Source: an uncultured Acidobacteriia bacterium (GTDB lineage Bacteria; Acidobacteriota; Terriglobia; Bryobacterales; Bryobacteraceae). From it: a stretch of 64,000 nucleotides of DNA. This document shows, in pieces, positions 9,006 to 19,134 of the stretch. The stretch lies in assembly GCA_903929755.1 (NCBI GenBank), contig CAIYVZ010000207.1, positions 27,758-91,757 of the forward strand, given 5' to 3'. Numbering within the stretch: the stretch's first letter is position 1; each line of letters starts with the position of its first letter. Below the pieces are notes generated by a model. It searched no databases, had not been told where the DNA came from, and saw only the letters and a list, made by a program, of their open reading frames with translations. The translations under genes and the position numbers were made by a program.

Positions 9006-9745
9006 AGCAGAAGGCCGTCCCCTGGCTTTCGCATCATGTAGCCGACGCCACGAATCGTTTGGATATACGCCGGGGTTTTAGGATCGTCACCCAGTTTGCG
9101 CCGGATGGACGAGATGTGGACATCGATCGAGCGGTCAAATGCCTCAAAATCGCGCTCTGCCACTTCCAGCAGCAGCCGCTCGCGCGTCTTCACGCGGCCC
9201 GTTGCGCGGGCCAGCGCCAGCAGCAGATCGAATTCCGCGGCGGTCATGAAAACGGGCTGGCCAGCTACTTCCACGTCTCTGGAGGCGGGTTTGATGGTCA
9301 CGTCCCCCACCACCACTTCTTCCGTTTCCTTTTCATCGGGTGTGACGGTGCGTTTTATGGTGGTGATTCGGGAACGGCGGATCACCGCGCGGAGCCTCGC
9401 CAGCAGCTCCCGCGTCGAGAAGGTCTTCGGGAGATAGTCGTCGGCCCCAATCTCCAGGCCAACGATGCGATCGGCTTCGTCACCGAGGCCGGTCAGCATC
9501 AGCACCGGAACATCGGACTTGGCGCGCAACTGCCGAAGAACCTCAAAGCCGTCCATTTTGGGCAGCATCACGTCCAGGATGATGGCATCGTACTCGGAGG
9601 CGAACGCCGCCTCCAGGCCATCGGGCCCCGTGTGAACTGCCGTGACTGCATAGCCCAGGCCTTCCAGATACTCCCGGATGAGGCGACAGAGCTTCAGATC
9701 GTCGTCTACCAGCAGTAGACGCGTGCCAAGAGTGTGAGTAATAAT
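9002..9745 (-). CDS. OmpR/CpxR-family response regulator; start codon unclear
   Basis: The receiver domain shows the acidic pair in LLLVDDDLKLC and the phosphoacceptor Asp in DVMLPKMDG. The C-terminal winged helix ends with IRRKLGDD and IQTIRGVGYM, as in OmpR/CpxR. Homology requires the protein to begin near base 9730, but the frame contains no ATG, GTG or TTG between the in-frame stop at 9794-9796 and the receiver motif. Two consecutive ATT codons (9745-9740) are the only near-cognate initiators in a sensible place. A TTG at 9729 would give the right N-terminus only with a one-base shift. Start 9745 is therefore provisional. The gene overlaps the kinase and probably shares a promoter region with the divergent cytochrome gene. 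Confidence 0.8.
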   Translation of the reverse strand: MITHTLGTRLLLVDDDLKLCRLIREYLEGLGYAVTAVHTGPDGLEAAFASEYDAIILDVMLPKMDGFEVLRQLRAKSDVPVLMLTGLGDEADRIVGLEIGADDYLPKTFSTRELLARLRAVIRRSRITTIKRTVTPDEKETEEVVVGDVTIKPASRDVEVAGQPVFMTAAEFDLLLALARATGRVKTRERLLLEVAERDFEAFDRSIDVHISSIRRKLGDDPKTPAYIQTIRGVGYMMRKPGDGLLL

Positions 9746-9832
9746 CCAATTAGAGCTGATTTTGCAGGCGGCCGTACGGGTTTTACCTAAGCTTTACATT
9801 TCTGCCCTGCTTTCCGACATCTACTTCACTAC

Positions 9833-11158
9833 ATGGCACGACACAAAACAACACTTCTCACCCTGACTTTGGCTCTGGCCTCGGGGTCCATCCTGTCGGC
9901 GCAAAACGACCCGGGGCCAGGGCGCGGCCCGCAGGGTCCGGCTCAGGCCAGACCTCTGCAGGGTCTAAACGCGAATGAACTCGCCTGGTTCAACAAGGGC
10001 GCGGAGATTTTCCGGGAGGTTGACTCCGTTTCAGGGACCCAGCCCGGGGCACCGGGTTCCGGCCTCGGTCCGCGCTTTAACGGCAATAGTTGCAGCCAGT
10101 GCCATGCGCATCCGGTAGTGGGCGGCAGCAGTCCCCGGCTGAACCCGCAGGTGGGCCTGGCCACCCAATATGGCGCCACCAACCGCGTGCCCGATTTCAT
10201 TCAGCAGAATGGCCCCATCCGTGTGGTACGGCTGGTGCGCAAGGCTGACGGGAGTCCCGATGGCGGCGTTCACGCCCTGTTCACCATTACCGGCCGGGCC
10301 GACGCTTCCGGCTGCAATATCGCGCAGCCGGACTTTGCTGCGCAGGTTCAGCGCAACAACGCCATCTTCCGCATTCCGACTCCTGTATTCGGCGGCGGCT
10401 TAATGGAAGCAATTCCCGATTCCGCAATTATTGCGAATATGACCGCCAGCGCCGCCACCAAACAACAGCTTGGTATCCGTGGCCGAGAGAACCGCAACGG
10501 CAATGACGGTACCCTTACCCGTTTCGGCTGGAAGGCACAGAATAAGTCCCTGCTGCTGTTTGCGGGCGAAGCGTACAACGTGGAACAGGGGGTTACCAAT
10601 GAGCTCTTCCAGACGGAACGCGACGAGACGCCCGGCTGCAACTTCAATGGCGCGCCGGAAGATCATACTCATGTGGACCAGTCCAACCCCCTGAACAGCA
10701 TCAGTGACCTTACCGGGTTGATGCAGTTCATGAAGTACCTGGCGCCGCCTCCCACCAATCCGCTGGACCCCTCCGGGCAGCGCGGCTTGCAGGCTTTCAA
10801 TCAGCTTGGCTGCGGCATGTGCCACACGCAGACGTTGCAAACCGGGAAGAGTTCCATTCCCGCCCTGGATCGTAAACCGGTAACACTTTACTCAGATCTG
10901 CTGCTGCACAACATGGGCGACGGCCTGGCCGATGGGATTTCGCAGGGGAACGCGTTGGGTGCGGACTGGCGCACGGCACCTCTCTGGGGTCTGGGTGCCA
11001 GGCTCTTCTTCCTGCATGATGGCAGGACGCAGGACCTTGGTGTAGCCATTGCGGCGCATGCCGGCCGTGGCTCAGAGGCAAATGCTGTTATCAACAACTA
11101 CAACGCCCTGAACCCGCAGGCCAGGCAGGATCTGCTCAACTTCCTGCGATCTTTGTAG
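9833..11158 (+). CDS. Di-heme oxidoreductase, DUF1111 family, exported
   Basis: This 441-residue protein has a Sec signal peptide (residues 1-23, ending in SILSAQ) and two heme c motifs: CSQCH at Cys87-His91 and CGMCH at about 327-331. The spacing, and the C-terminal pattern with PLWGLG, FLHDGR and AIAAHAGRG, match DUF1111 proteins, which resemble bacterial di-heme cytochrome c peroxidases. It should act in the periplasm in electron transfer or peroxide reduction; the exact reaction is not established for the family. It is monocistronic: the gene upstream is divergent and a strong terminator follows. Confidence 0.87.
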   Translation: MARHKTTLLTLTLALASGSILSAQNDPGPGRGPQGPAQARPLQGLNANELAWFNKGAEIFREVDSVSGTQPGAPGSGLGPRFNGNSCSQCHAHPVVGGSSPRLNPQVGLATQYGATNRVPDFIQQNGPIRVVRLVRKADGSPDGGVHALFTITGRADASGCNIAQPDFAAQVQRNNAIFRIPTPVFGGGLMEAIPDSAIIANMTASAATKQQLGIRGRENRNGNDGTLTRFGWKAQNKSLLLFAGEAYNVEQGVTNELFQTERDETPGCNFNGAPEDHTHVDQSNPLNSISDLTGLMQFMKYLAPPPTNPLDPSGQRGLQAFNQLGCGMCHTQTLQTGKSSIPALDRKPVTLYSDLLLHNMGDGLADGISQGNALGADWRTAPLWGLGARLFFLHDGRTQDLGVAIAAHAGRGSEANAVINNYNALNPQARQDLLNFLRSL

Positions 11159-11184
11159 TACAAGGCCTCAGCGTCGCAGGTACG

Positions 11185-11219
11185 AAAAAAGGGCACCCGT
11201 TCGAGCGGGTGCCCTTTTT
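11185..11219. terminator. Bidirectional rho-independent terminator
   Basis: A perfect 9-bp stem pairs GGGCACCCG (11191-11199) with CGGGTGCCC (11206-11214) around a 6-nt loop. It is preceded by six A and followed by five T. It can therefore end both the rightward DUF1111 transcript and the leftward class II aldolase transcript, which converge here. Confidence 0.93.
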
Positions 11220-11251
11220 CAATTTAAAGAATCTTCAGTTTACAGAAGAAG

Positions 11252-12325
11252 TTACCGGAGTTCCACGCCAGGTTCCCTCGCCGGAGGGGTTCGGAAAGGC
11301 AGTTGGTCGCTACTGTTCCCTTCCACACGGGCGCGGTAATGGTAGACGTCGGCACAAAGCAGGTCACCCACCTCACTCTGGCTCAGATAGGCAATGGGGG
11401 CCGTTTCAGGCAAACGGAGCACAACTTGGGCAAGGCCTGCCAGCGTCAGGCTTTCCACCGGATTCTGGCGGGGCCGCAGCAGCGTTCCTGCTCCCTCAAT
11501 AATCAGGCAGGCGCTCTCGGTTTCTGCCGCGTCGGCAGCGGATACGAAACGGGAAACCACGGGCGTACTGGCGGCCAGGAAGATCGCCTGACACGGATAC
11601 AGAATGCCGCTGGTCACGATATTCCGGGACACGGGATCGAGTCCCAAAGAGTGCACCGCCGGGTTGGAAGGTACCTTCCAACCGGTCCGGTCGGCAATCG
11701 CAGCAAGGTCATCCCAGTTTGGCTCGGCAATCGGGCGCGGCTGGATGGCAACGCGGCATTCCACTTCGCGAAGCAGGGCTTCGGCCTCTAGTGGTGAATC
11801 GCCGCAAATGACAATTCCGTGATTGCCCAGGATGAAGACGCGAAGCTCAGGGTTTGCCGTCACCGCCCGGCGAATCTCGGAGGCCAGCGGCAGGCCCGAG
11901 GGAAGGTAGGGAATCCACTTCCACGCAATACCCGCCAGCAGGGGTTTCAATTGTTCCGCCCCATCGGCACGTACAGCCCAGGCGATCGCATTCACGGAAT
12001 GTACGTGTAACACCACGCGGTGAGGAATCACGGCGTGCATCGCGGTTTCTACGGAAGTGCCCAGCGTTTGGCCACCAACCATAGCTGTCTGGCCCGCAGG
12101 GTCTGTGTTGGTATCCACGCGGCGAATGGTTTCCGCCAGGCTGACGGGCACCAGAATCTCTTCCCGGCCCGCGTGGGCCAGCCATTTGCCCGACGCTTTT
12201 ATCCACAGGACATCGTCCAGCTTGACAGACGTGTTTCCTGTAGCCGCCTGCACCAACATTGGGTCACACCCAATTCGGCCGGAAACTGCCAGCAAACTAT
12301 CAATCTCGGACGCTGCGCCTGTCAA
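11252..12325 (-). CDS. Class II aldolase/adducin-family protein (RhaD/FucA-like)
   Basis: This 357-residue protein contains the class II aldolase fold, which cleaves sugar phosphates such as rhamnulose- or fuculose-1-phosphate with zinc. The metal ligands are visible: Glu93 region followed by LHVHS with His107 and His109, and GNHG with His169. It is longer than FucA (about 215) because of a C-terminal extension that lacks the dehydrogenase domain found in RhaD-dehydrogenase fusions. No kinase or isomerase of rhamnose or fucose metabolism is adjacent. Aldolase activity is likely, the substrate open. Confidence 0.8.
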   Translation of the reverse strand: MTGAASEIDSLLAVSGRIGCDPMLVQAATGNTSVKLDDVLWIKASGKWLAHAGREEILVPVSLAETIRRVDTNTDPAGQTAMVGGQTLGTSVETAMHAVIPHRVVLHVHSVNAIAWAVRADGAEQLKPLLAGIAWKWIPYLPSGLPLASEIRRAVTANPELRVFILGNHGIVICGDSPLEAEALLREVECRVAIQPRPIAEPNWDDLAAIADRTGWKVPSNPAVHSLGLDPVSRNIVTSGILYPCQAIFLAASTPVVSRFVSAADAAETESACLIIEGAGTLLRPRQNPVESLTLAGLAQVVLRLPETAPIAYLSQSEVGDLLCADVYHYRARVEGNSSDQLPFRTPPAREPGVELR

Positions 12326-12397
12326 AAAAACACCACCTTAACCCGGGACTACCATTTCACCTGATTCCGTAAGATTATTCAAGTAGCCCAATACGTT

Positions 12398-12427
12398 CGT
12401 TTGCCAGAGTGCTTTGTGGGGCAAACG
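12398..12427. repeat. 8-bp inverted repeat upstream of the class II aldolase gene
   Basis: CGTTTGCC (12398-12405) and GGCAAACG (12420-12427) form a perfect inverted repeat with a 14-nt centre, 73-102 bp upstream of the aldolase start. There is no T-run on either side, so it does not look like a terminator. An operator is possible but unproven. The rest of 12326-12525 shows no gene; two copies of ACTCAAA lie near 12505-12523. Confidence 0.4.
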
Positions 12428-12525
12428 CATTGCTTTGAACATCTTCTCAGTAACTGACGGAATCTTTACCATTCTATGGCATCGATTCTATAGCCGGAGA
12501 TTACTCAAACGGATGTTACTCAAAT

Positions 12526-14508
12526 TTACAAGCCCGCAGCGGAAGGTCTTACCCTGGAACCCTTCCAAACCAGCCCCCCGGCCACTAGCAGGGAAATAAG
12601 GGAAAGTATCTGGCCCACCCGGTTCTCGGTGGGGGTCTGGAACCGCAGCTGGATACTATGGTGGCCGGGTTGCGGTGAGACCAGCATGAACCCCATCACG
12701 GGGTCCTTGCGAATCGGCAAGGTCACGCCGTTCTCCTGGGCGGTCCAAAAGGGATCCCAGGTTTCCTGCAACAGAATCGATTCTCCGGGGCCGTTCGTAC
12801 CCGCCACCTCCACCGCGTCGAAGCCCTGCCAGGCCACTGCAACGGGGGAGCGGCCAGCCTTTTCGGTTTCGCCGATATATTTCCGAAGCCGGTCCACGTC
12901 CAGGCCGCCGCTAATTGTGCCGGTCGCCTCGAACACCTTCGCATCCACCACGCGCCCGATTCCGGCGTACGCTCGGGGGATTCGGTAGATGATGGTGCCG
13001 TGTCCGTCGTCGAAAAGCACGGGCAGGCCGCGGAACTTGTCCGGGAATTTGTAGTCGCCGCGGTAGGCATCGCGCGATTTGCCGTCCGGGACAATCACCG
13101 CATCGGTACCCAGGGCCTGGAGCCACAGAACCGCTGGTTCTTGTTTTTCACCGGTCAGGACCTGCCAGAAAGCCATGGGCAAGAGCTGGTTCAGCATCCC
13201 CTGCTGGGACCCGCCGTCTGCCTGCGCCACGTTCGACCAGGCATTGAACCAGAACCGGACTTCGCCGGAAGGCAGCACCCGGTCGTGGGCCAGGTTCGCG
13301 GCGGCCCAGCCGGCAACCTGCCTGGGGTAAGCGTCATGCAGCGACTTCGCCTCCGGGAACGGCGCCCAGAGGTGCTTCAGGTACTTCTGCGAGGGGAAGA
13401 AAGCGGCAAGGATGATGAGGCCCGCGGCAATTCGCGATTTCGGGCGGGCGCAGACGGCGACCATCGCGGTGGAAAAGGCGACGATGATGGCCAAATCCAG
13501 TTCCGGGGCCAGGCGCTGGGTGTTTCCCGCTACCTGAAGGCCAAAGTAACTGTGGCCGAGGACGTAGAGCGCGAGGATGGAAACCGCTCCGCCACAGAAG
13601 ACAGGCCATTCCCGTTCGCGCTTTCCGGCAGTGACAAAGTAACTGACCAGGCCGAACAGGAGCAGGGCCAGGCCAAAGATGATGACGGAACGGCGGTCCC
13701 CGGGTTCGGCGACCAGGCGCAGATTGTCTAAGGTGATCCCCAGATATCCAGGCGTCAGCCAGAAGGCGCACAGGCCGTACGCAAGGGCGGCAATAGCCAC
13801 CGCGATCGCGGGCACGCGCCAGTCTCGTTCCCCGGTCCAGACCGACCAAACGAGGATGGGCACCAGCAATGCCAGCGACGTTGCGCCATAGAAGTTATTC
13901 GATACGACGAGAGCACACAGAACAGACGCCAGGGCCAGAAGGTCCGTTCGCCGGGTCCGCACAGCCCCCCAGATAGCGGCTAAGGCGGCAGGCAACAGGC
14001 AAAGCGCGGAGATGTGCGGGCCTTCCCCGTATTGCATCAGGACGTGGAGCCGCTGCGGCGCTCCATAGCCACTGTTCAATCTAAGCTCCGACAGGAACAG
14101 GAAGCTGGGCGACAGCAGGGCCGTTCCGGCGGTTGCCAGCCAAGCTCCAAATCGGGAGCCTGTGCCGGCCATCATCAGCCAAAAGACCGCCAGCAGGCCG
14201 CTGATGTAGAGCACTCCAACGTAGAGATGGTAGGCGCGGGCGGTAGTAACGCCCCCGGCTTTGGCAAGGAGCGCCGTGCCGTAACGCAGGGCGGGGGGGT
14301 AGATGTAATCGAAGCGGGTCCCGGTGTACCAGAGAGGCTGCCAACCCGGATGCGGCAGGTTTTCGCCCAGCATTCGCGCGTCGGAGATGAAGGTGCTCTC
14401 TATCGAACTCCAGTTATTCAGGTACTCCATGCGGAACAGCGGGGCCACCAGCATTGCCCCAAATACCAGCACCAGCGCGCTGTCGAGCCAGACTTTTTTC
14501 AACTTCAT
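12526..14508 (-). CDS. Polytopic membrane protein, GT-C-like or PTPS-related type
   Basis: This 660-residue protein has roughly a dozen hydrophobic segments in its first 400 residues, then a large soluble C-terminal part (about 400-630) and a final membrane helix. The first loop holds acidic residues followed by YTGTRFDYIYPP, an arrangement seen in lipid-linked sugar transferases of the GT-C fold and in the 6-pyruvoyl-tetrahydropterin synthase-related membrane family. The ATG overlaps the stop of the glycosyltransferase/methyltransferase gene by ATGA, so both are cotranslated. A role in moving or attaching a glycan at the inner membrane is inferred from that neighbour; no reaction can be assigned. 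Confidence 0.65.
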   Translation of the reverse strand: MKLKKVWLDSALVLVFGAMLVAPLFRMEYLNNWSSIESTFISDARMLGENLPHPGWQPLWYTGTRFDYIYPPALRYGTALLAKAGGVTTARAYHLYVGVLYISGLLAVFWLMMAGTGSRFGAWLATAGTALLSPSFLFLSELRLNSGYGAPQRLHVLMQYGEGPHISALCLLPAALAAIWGAVRTRRTDLLALASVLCALVVSNNFYGATSLALLVPILVWSVWTGERDWRVPAIAVAIAALAYGLCAFWLTPGYLGITLDNLRLVAEPGDRRSVIIFGLALLLFGLVSYFVTAGKREREWPVFCGGAVSILALYVLGHSYFGLQVAGNTQRLAPELDLAIIVAFSTAMVAVCARPKSRIAAGLIILAAFFPSQKYLKHLWAPFPEAKSLHDAYPRQVAGWAAANLAHDRVLPSGEVRFWFNAWSNVAQADGGSQQGMLNQLLPMAFWQVLTGEKQEPAVLWLQALGTDAVIVPDGKSRDAYRGDYKFPDKFRGLPVLFDDGHGTIIYRIPRAYAGIGRVVDAKVFEATGTISGGLDVDRLRKYIGETEKAGRSPVAVAWQGFDAVEVAGTNGPGESILLQETWDPFWTAQENGVTLPIRKDPVMGFMLVSPQPGHHSIQLRFQTPTENRVGQILSLISLLVAGGLVWKGSRVRPSAAGL

Positions 14509-16019
14509 GAGGTCTTGGATAGTGATTCCCGCCGGCGGGCCGAGTGCTCAGTGGCCGACATCAGCAGCGATTCCAGCGTCGGCTGGGCTTTGATGCGCAG
14601 GAATATCTGGTACGAGAACATGCCTCGGGAAATGCCAATCAGCAGGCGATTGATGGCTACCAGCAAACGGCTCAACGCGTTGTCGCCCAGCGCGAGGGGA
14701 AATGGTCCTGGAACGCCGACTTTCTCCACGATGTCGAAGCCCGATTGCTCCACCGCCCGTTCGAAGGAGCTGAAGGTGAACAGCCGGGTGTGCGTCAGGT
14801 CCAGAATGCCCCGCTTGCCGTAGTTGAACTGGCCCAGAAGCAGCATCAGGCGCGGGATGAAGTAGCCGATGTTGGCCGTGCTCACCAGGAATTCCGCGTG
14901 CGGGTTCACGCTGAGGGCCCGGCGGAGTTCGTCAAGGAAGTTTTCCGGCCGGGCCAGGTGCTCAATCACGTCCAGCATCAGCACATAGTCGTACTGCCGG
15001 AAGTCGAGCGCCGGCAGGCCGGCATTCAGGTCGTGACGGTAGAAGTGCTCCAGCCCCTCTTCCACATCACTGAACGAGTCAATCCCGTCCACACGGCAGT
15101 TCTTTTGGGTGGCTAGAAAGGTTCCCATATAGCCCCCGGCGCAGCCGATATCGAGGACGCGGGAACCGGCTTTTACGCGTTCAAAAGCGTACGCGTGCGG
15201 ACTGGCGTAGGTTAGCTTCGGCGTGTAGGGTGATTCGTCGGGCGGGGAGCAATCGAACTTGCGGTCGTAGAACAGCCCCGCCTTTTGCAGTCGGGCCTTG
15301 GCTGCCGCAGCCAGAACATTCAGGCCGTATTTCCAGCCGTTCACATGGCAAACTTCATCGCCGTAGAATGTCGGGATGGGCAGTTCGTTGATCTTCAGCC
15401 CGGCGATCATCAACTGAACAATGATCTCGGTGTCGAAGTGAAAATCGTTCGAGTTTCGTTCAAAGGGGATGGCTGCCAGGGCGCTGACCGCGTACAGTCG
15501 GTAACCGGAATGAAACTCGCTCATCTGCGAACCCAGCAAGCGGTTCTGTATCCACGTAAGCGTCTTGTTGCCGAAGAACTTGTAAAGCGGCATGCCGCCT
15601 TTCAGTGCCCCGTTCGGCGTCATCATACGGGAGCCAAATACGGCTGAGGCCTGCCCGGTACGCAGGGGTTCCAGCAGTTCGGGAAGGCACTCGGGAGCGT
15701 ACTGGCCGTCGCCGTGAATCAGCGCCACGAAGTCGTAGTGGTTCTCCAGCGCATAGCGATAACCGATCTTCTGATTCCCGCCGTAGCCTTGATTCACCGG
15801 ATTATAGAGCGCCGTCACGCGGAAGGGAATCGTGTCATCCAGGCTGACCGAATGGCTCTTCTCAAAGGTGGAATCCTTCGAGGAGTCATCAATAATCAGG
15901 ATGTCGGTCTCGAACGTATTGAGCAGTTCCGTCGGAACGCGGTGGACGACCTTCTGAATCGTCTTTTCCGCGTTATAAGCGACAATGAAGACCAGTAATT
16001 TGGGTTTGCTGTTGGGCAT
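14505..16019 (-). CDS. Fused family 2 glycosyltransferase and SAM-dependent methyltransferase
   Basis: This 504-residue protein joins two enzymes. Residues 8-240 are a GT-A family 2 glycosyltransferase of the dolichyl-phosphate mannose synthase type, with IIDDSSKDST (42-51), a Gly-rich NQGYGGN (76-82) and HGDGQY (102-107). Residues 275-430 form a class I methyltransferase with SAM motif VLDIGCAGGYMG (288-299) and DVIEHL further on. A short basic and hydrophobic tail may contact the membrane. The likely job is transfer of a sugar to a lipid carrier followed by, or coupled to, methylation of a glycan or acceptor. The downstream polytopic protein would be its membrane partner. Family assignment is firm; substrates are unknown. 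Confidence 0.88.
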   Translation of the reverse strand: MPNSKPKLLVFIVAYNAEKTIQKVVHRVPTELLNTFETDILIIDDSSKDSTFEKSHSVSLDDTIPFRVTALYNPVNQGYGGNQKIGYRYALENHYDFVALIHGDGQYAPECLPELLEPLRTGQASAVFGSRMMTPNGALKGGMPLYKFFGNKTLTWIQNRLLGSQMSEFHSGYRLYAVSALAAIPFERNSNDFHFDTEIIVQLMIAGLKINELPIPTFYGDEVCHVNGWKYGLNVLAAAAKARLQKAGLFYDRKFDCSPPDESPYTPKLTYASPHAYAFERVKAGSRVLDIGCAGGYMGTFLATQKNCRVDGIDSFSDVEEGLEHFYRHDLNAGLPALDFRQYDYVLMLDVIEHLARPENFLDELRRALSVNPHAEFLVSTANIGYFIPRLMLLLGQFNYGKRGILDLTHTRLFTFSSFERAVEQSGFDIVEKVGVPGPFPLALGDNALSRLLVAINRLLIGISRGMFSYQIFLRIKAQPTLESLLMSATEHSARRRESLSKTS

Positions 16020-16076
16020 CGTGCCTGATCGGTAACTGCTCAGGATACCATTTTATGGGAAATCGTCGGGTTCGTG

Positions 16077-17422
<1,346 letters not shown>

Positions 17423-17426
<4 letters not shown>

Positions 17427-18646
17427 TTCTCATTGGTCCTGGAAACACGCAGCGGTAAATACACCCGGAACGTGCTGCCCTTGCCGGGTTCGCTCTCAAC
17501 AGCCATTCTGCCTCCATGCCCGTCTACGATTTTCGCTACAATGGCCAGGCCCAGGCCAACGCCGTCCTGTTTTGAGGTGACGAACGGGTTGAAAATCGTC
17601 TCCATCTTTTCATGCGGAATACCGCAGCCACGGTCAATCACCGCAATTTCGATTTCTTCATCATGCACTCTGGTCACCACCGTGATGGGGGCGCCTGCCG
17701 GGGACGCTTGTGCTGCGTTCGAAAGCAGGTTCAGCACAACTTGTTCCATCAGCGCGGCGTCGAGCGGAATTTGTGGTACATCGGGCGAGAAGTTCCGGAT
17801 GATTTCCACCCCTGCATGATTCGCCGCCCGGTTGATCACCGCCGTAATGTCGGCTTCCTCACGGATCGGTTCCAGAGGTCTGGCGAAGTCAAGGAAGCGT
17901 GTAACCAGCAGGTTGGTTCGGTCCACTTCCTCGCGAATAATCTGGGCCAGTTCGCCCACCAGGGCGCTCTCCCTCGCGGCACTCCTGACCAGCAGTTCGG
18001 CGGACCCGCGTATGCTCCCCAGAGGGTTCCGTAGTTCATGGGCCAGGCCTGCCGAGAGCTGCCCCAGTGCCGCCAGTCGCTCAGACCGTCGCACCGCAGC
18101 TTCGGCGTCTACCAGGCTTTGGTTGGCGGCCGCAAGCTGTTCAGCCACCCGGTTGACGCGGGACGATTCCTTACGCACCGCTTCGCCCAGGGCGTTCACC
18201 AGAAACGCTGCAATGGCCAGCAGTAAACACCGAATGGTGAGGACGTGAACGGCTTCCGGGTCCATTCTCCACTGTGACCAGTCAATGTAAAGCAGAAACG
18301 AAAGATAGGCCCCGATAGCAGCAACCGAACCAAAGACCGTCCCTGCTACCCCCGCGTAGCTTGCGGTAGAAATTACCGGCGCCAGCAGCAGCAGGTAGTA
18401 GATGCTGTTGACACCTTCGGTAATGCCGATCAGCAGGTAGACCGTCGAGAACTGGAGCACCGCCATGGTTGCTCGCCCAACTCGGGTCCTTAGCCACTCG
18501 GACTTTGCTTCCACCAGATGCAGGGCACCGAGCAAGCCGATCAGGGCTTGTTGTACCGGTGTGTGGCCGAACCAGAGCAGGGCCCCGAAGAGGCCCGCCA
18601 GGATGACATCCTGGATCCGGAGGCGCCGGTTCAGTTCGTCCGACAT
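17423..18646 (-). CDS. Membrane sensor histidine kinase, NtrB/AtoS type
   Basis: This 407-residue partner of the sigma-54 regulator has about five hydrophobic segments in residues 14-155, forming a membrane sensor without a long periplasmic domain. A short linker leads to the H-box GLAHELRNPLGSI with His203. The N-box (VLNLLSNAAQASP), DRGCGIP and GVGLGLAIV complete the ATPase domain. Its 3' end overlaps the regulator start by ATGA. Its own start lies 16 bp inside the folK 3' end, so the pair belongs to the folK-ruvB-ruvA transcription unit. The membrane-embedded input suggests sensing of a lipophilic or envelope signal, which is inference. Confidence 0.9.
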
Positions 18647-19134
18647 GGATTTAGAGGGCCCGCGAGGCGGATTTTTTGCGCCTGAACGTTTCCCAGCATT
18701 TCAGTTACGGATTTCCCCGTTTCCGGATCGCGCAGTGTCGGTTTCAACTCAGCCAGAGGGGCCAGCACGAAGCGGCGTTCACCGTACAGCGGATGGGGAA
18801 TCTTCAGGTCAGCCGTGTGGACCACCGCATTGCCGTACAGCAGAATGTCGATGTCGATGATGCGCGGGCCATCCTTCACAGTCCGCCTCCGGCCCATCTC
18901 CCGCTCCAGCCGCTGTGTTCTCTGCAGCAGTTGTTTCGGGAACAGCGTGGTTTCCACTTCGGCGCACAGATTCAGGAACCAGCCCTGATTGCTGAAGCCT
19001 ATGGGTTCGGTCTCGTACACGCTCGACACTCTCAGAAGACGCACCCCGGGGCCTTCCAGTTTCTTCAGGGCCTCGCGAAGGGCTTCTTCGCGGTCACCCA
19101 GATTTGAGCCGAGGCCGAGGTAGGCGAGCTTCAA
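18631..19134 (-). CDS. folK: 6-hydroxymethyl-7,8-dihydropterin pyrophosphokinase
   Basis: FolK transfers pyrophosphate from ATP to the pterin in folate synthesis. The 167-residue protein starts with the typical AYLGLGSNLGDREEAL (3-18). It has the family motif DGPRIIDIDILLYG, in which the two Asp bind magnesium, and HPLYGERRFVLAPLAEL near residue 115. Length is normal. It overlaps ruvB by four bases (ATGA) upstream and the kinase gene downstream, which places folate synthesis, Holliday-junction processing and a sensor on one mRNA. Confidence 0.94.
   Translation of the reverse strand: MKLAYLGLGSNLGDREEALREALKKLEGPGVRLLRVSSVYETEPIGFSNQGWFLNLCAEVETTLFPKQLLQRTQRLEREMGRRRTVKDGPRIIDIDILLYGNAVVHTADLKIPHPLYGERRFVLAPLAELKPTLRDPETGKSVTEMLGNVQAQKIRLAGPLNPCRTN

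Noticed and set aside
12398..12427. Inverted repeat considered as a terminator for the polytopic membrane protein gene
   Set aside because: No T-run follows on the relevant strand and the stem is only 8 bp, so it was kept only as a weak repeat.
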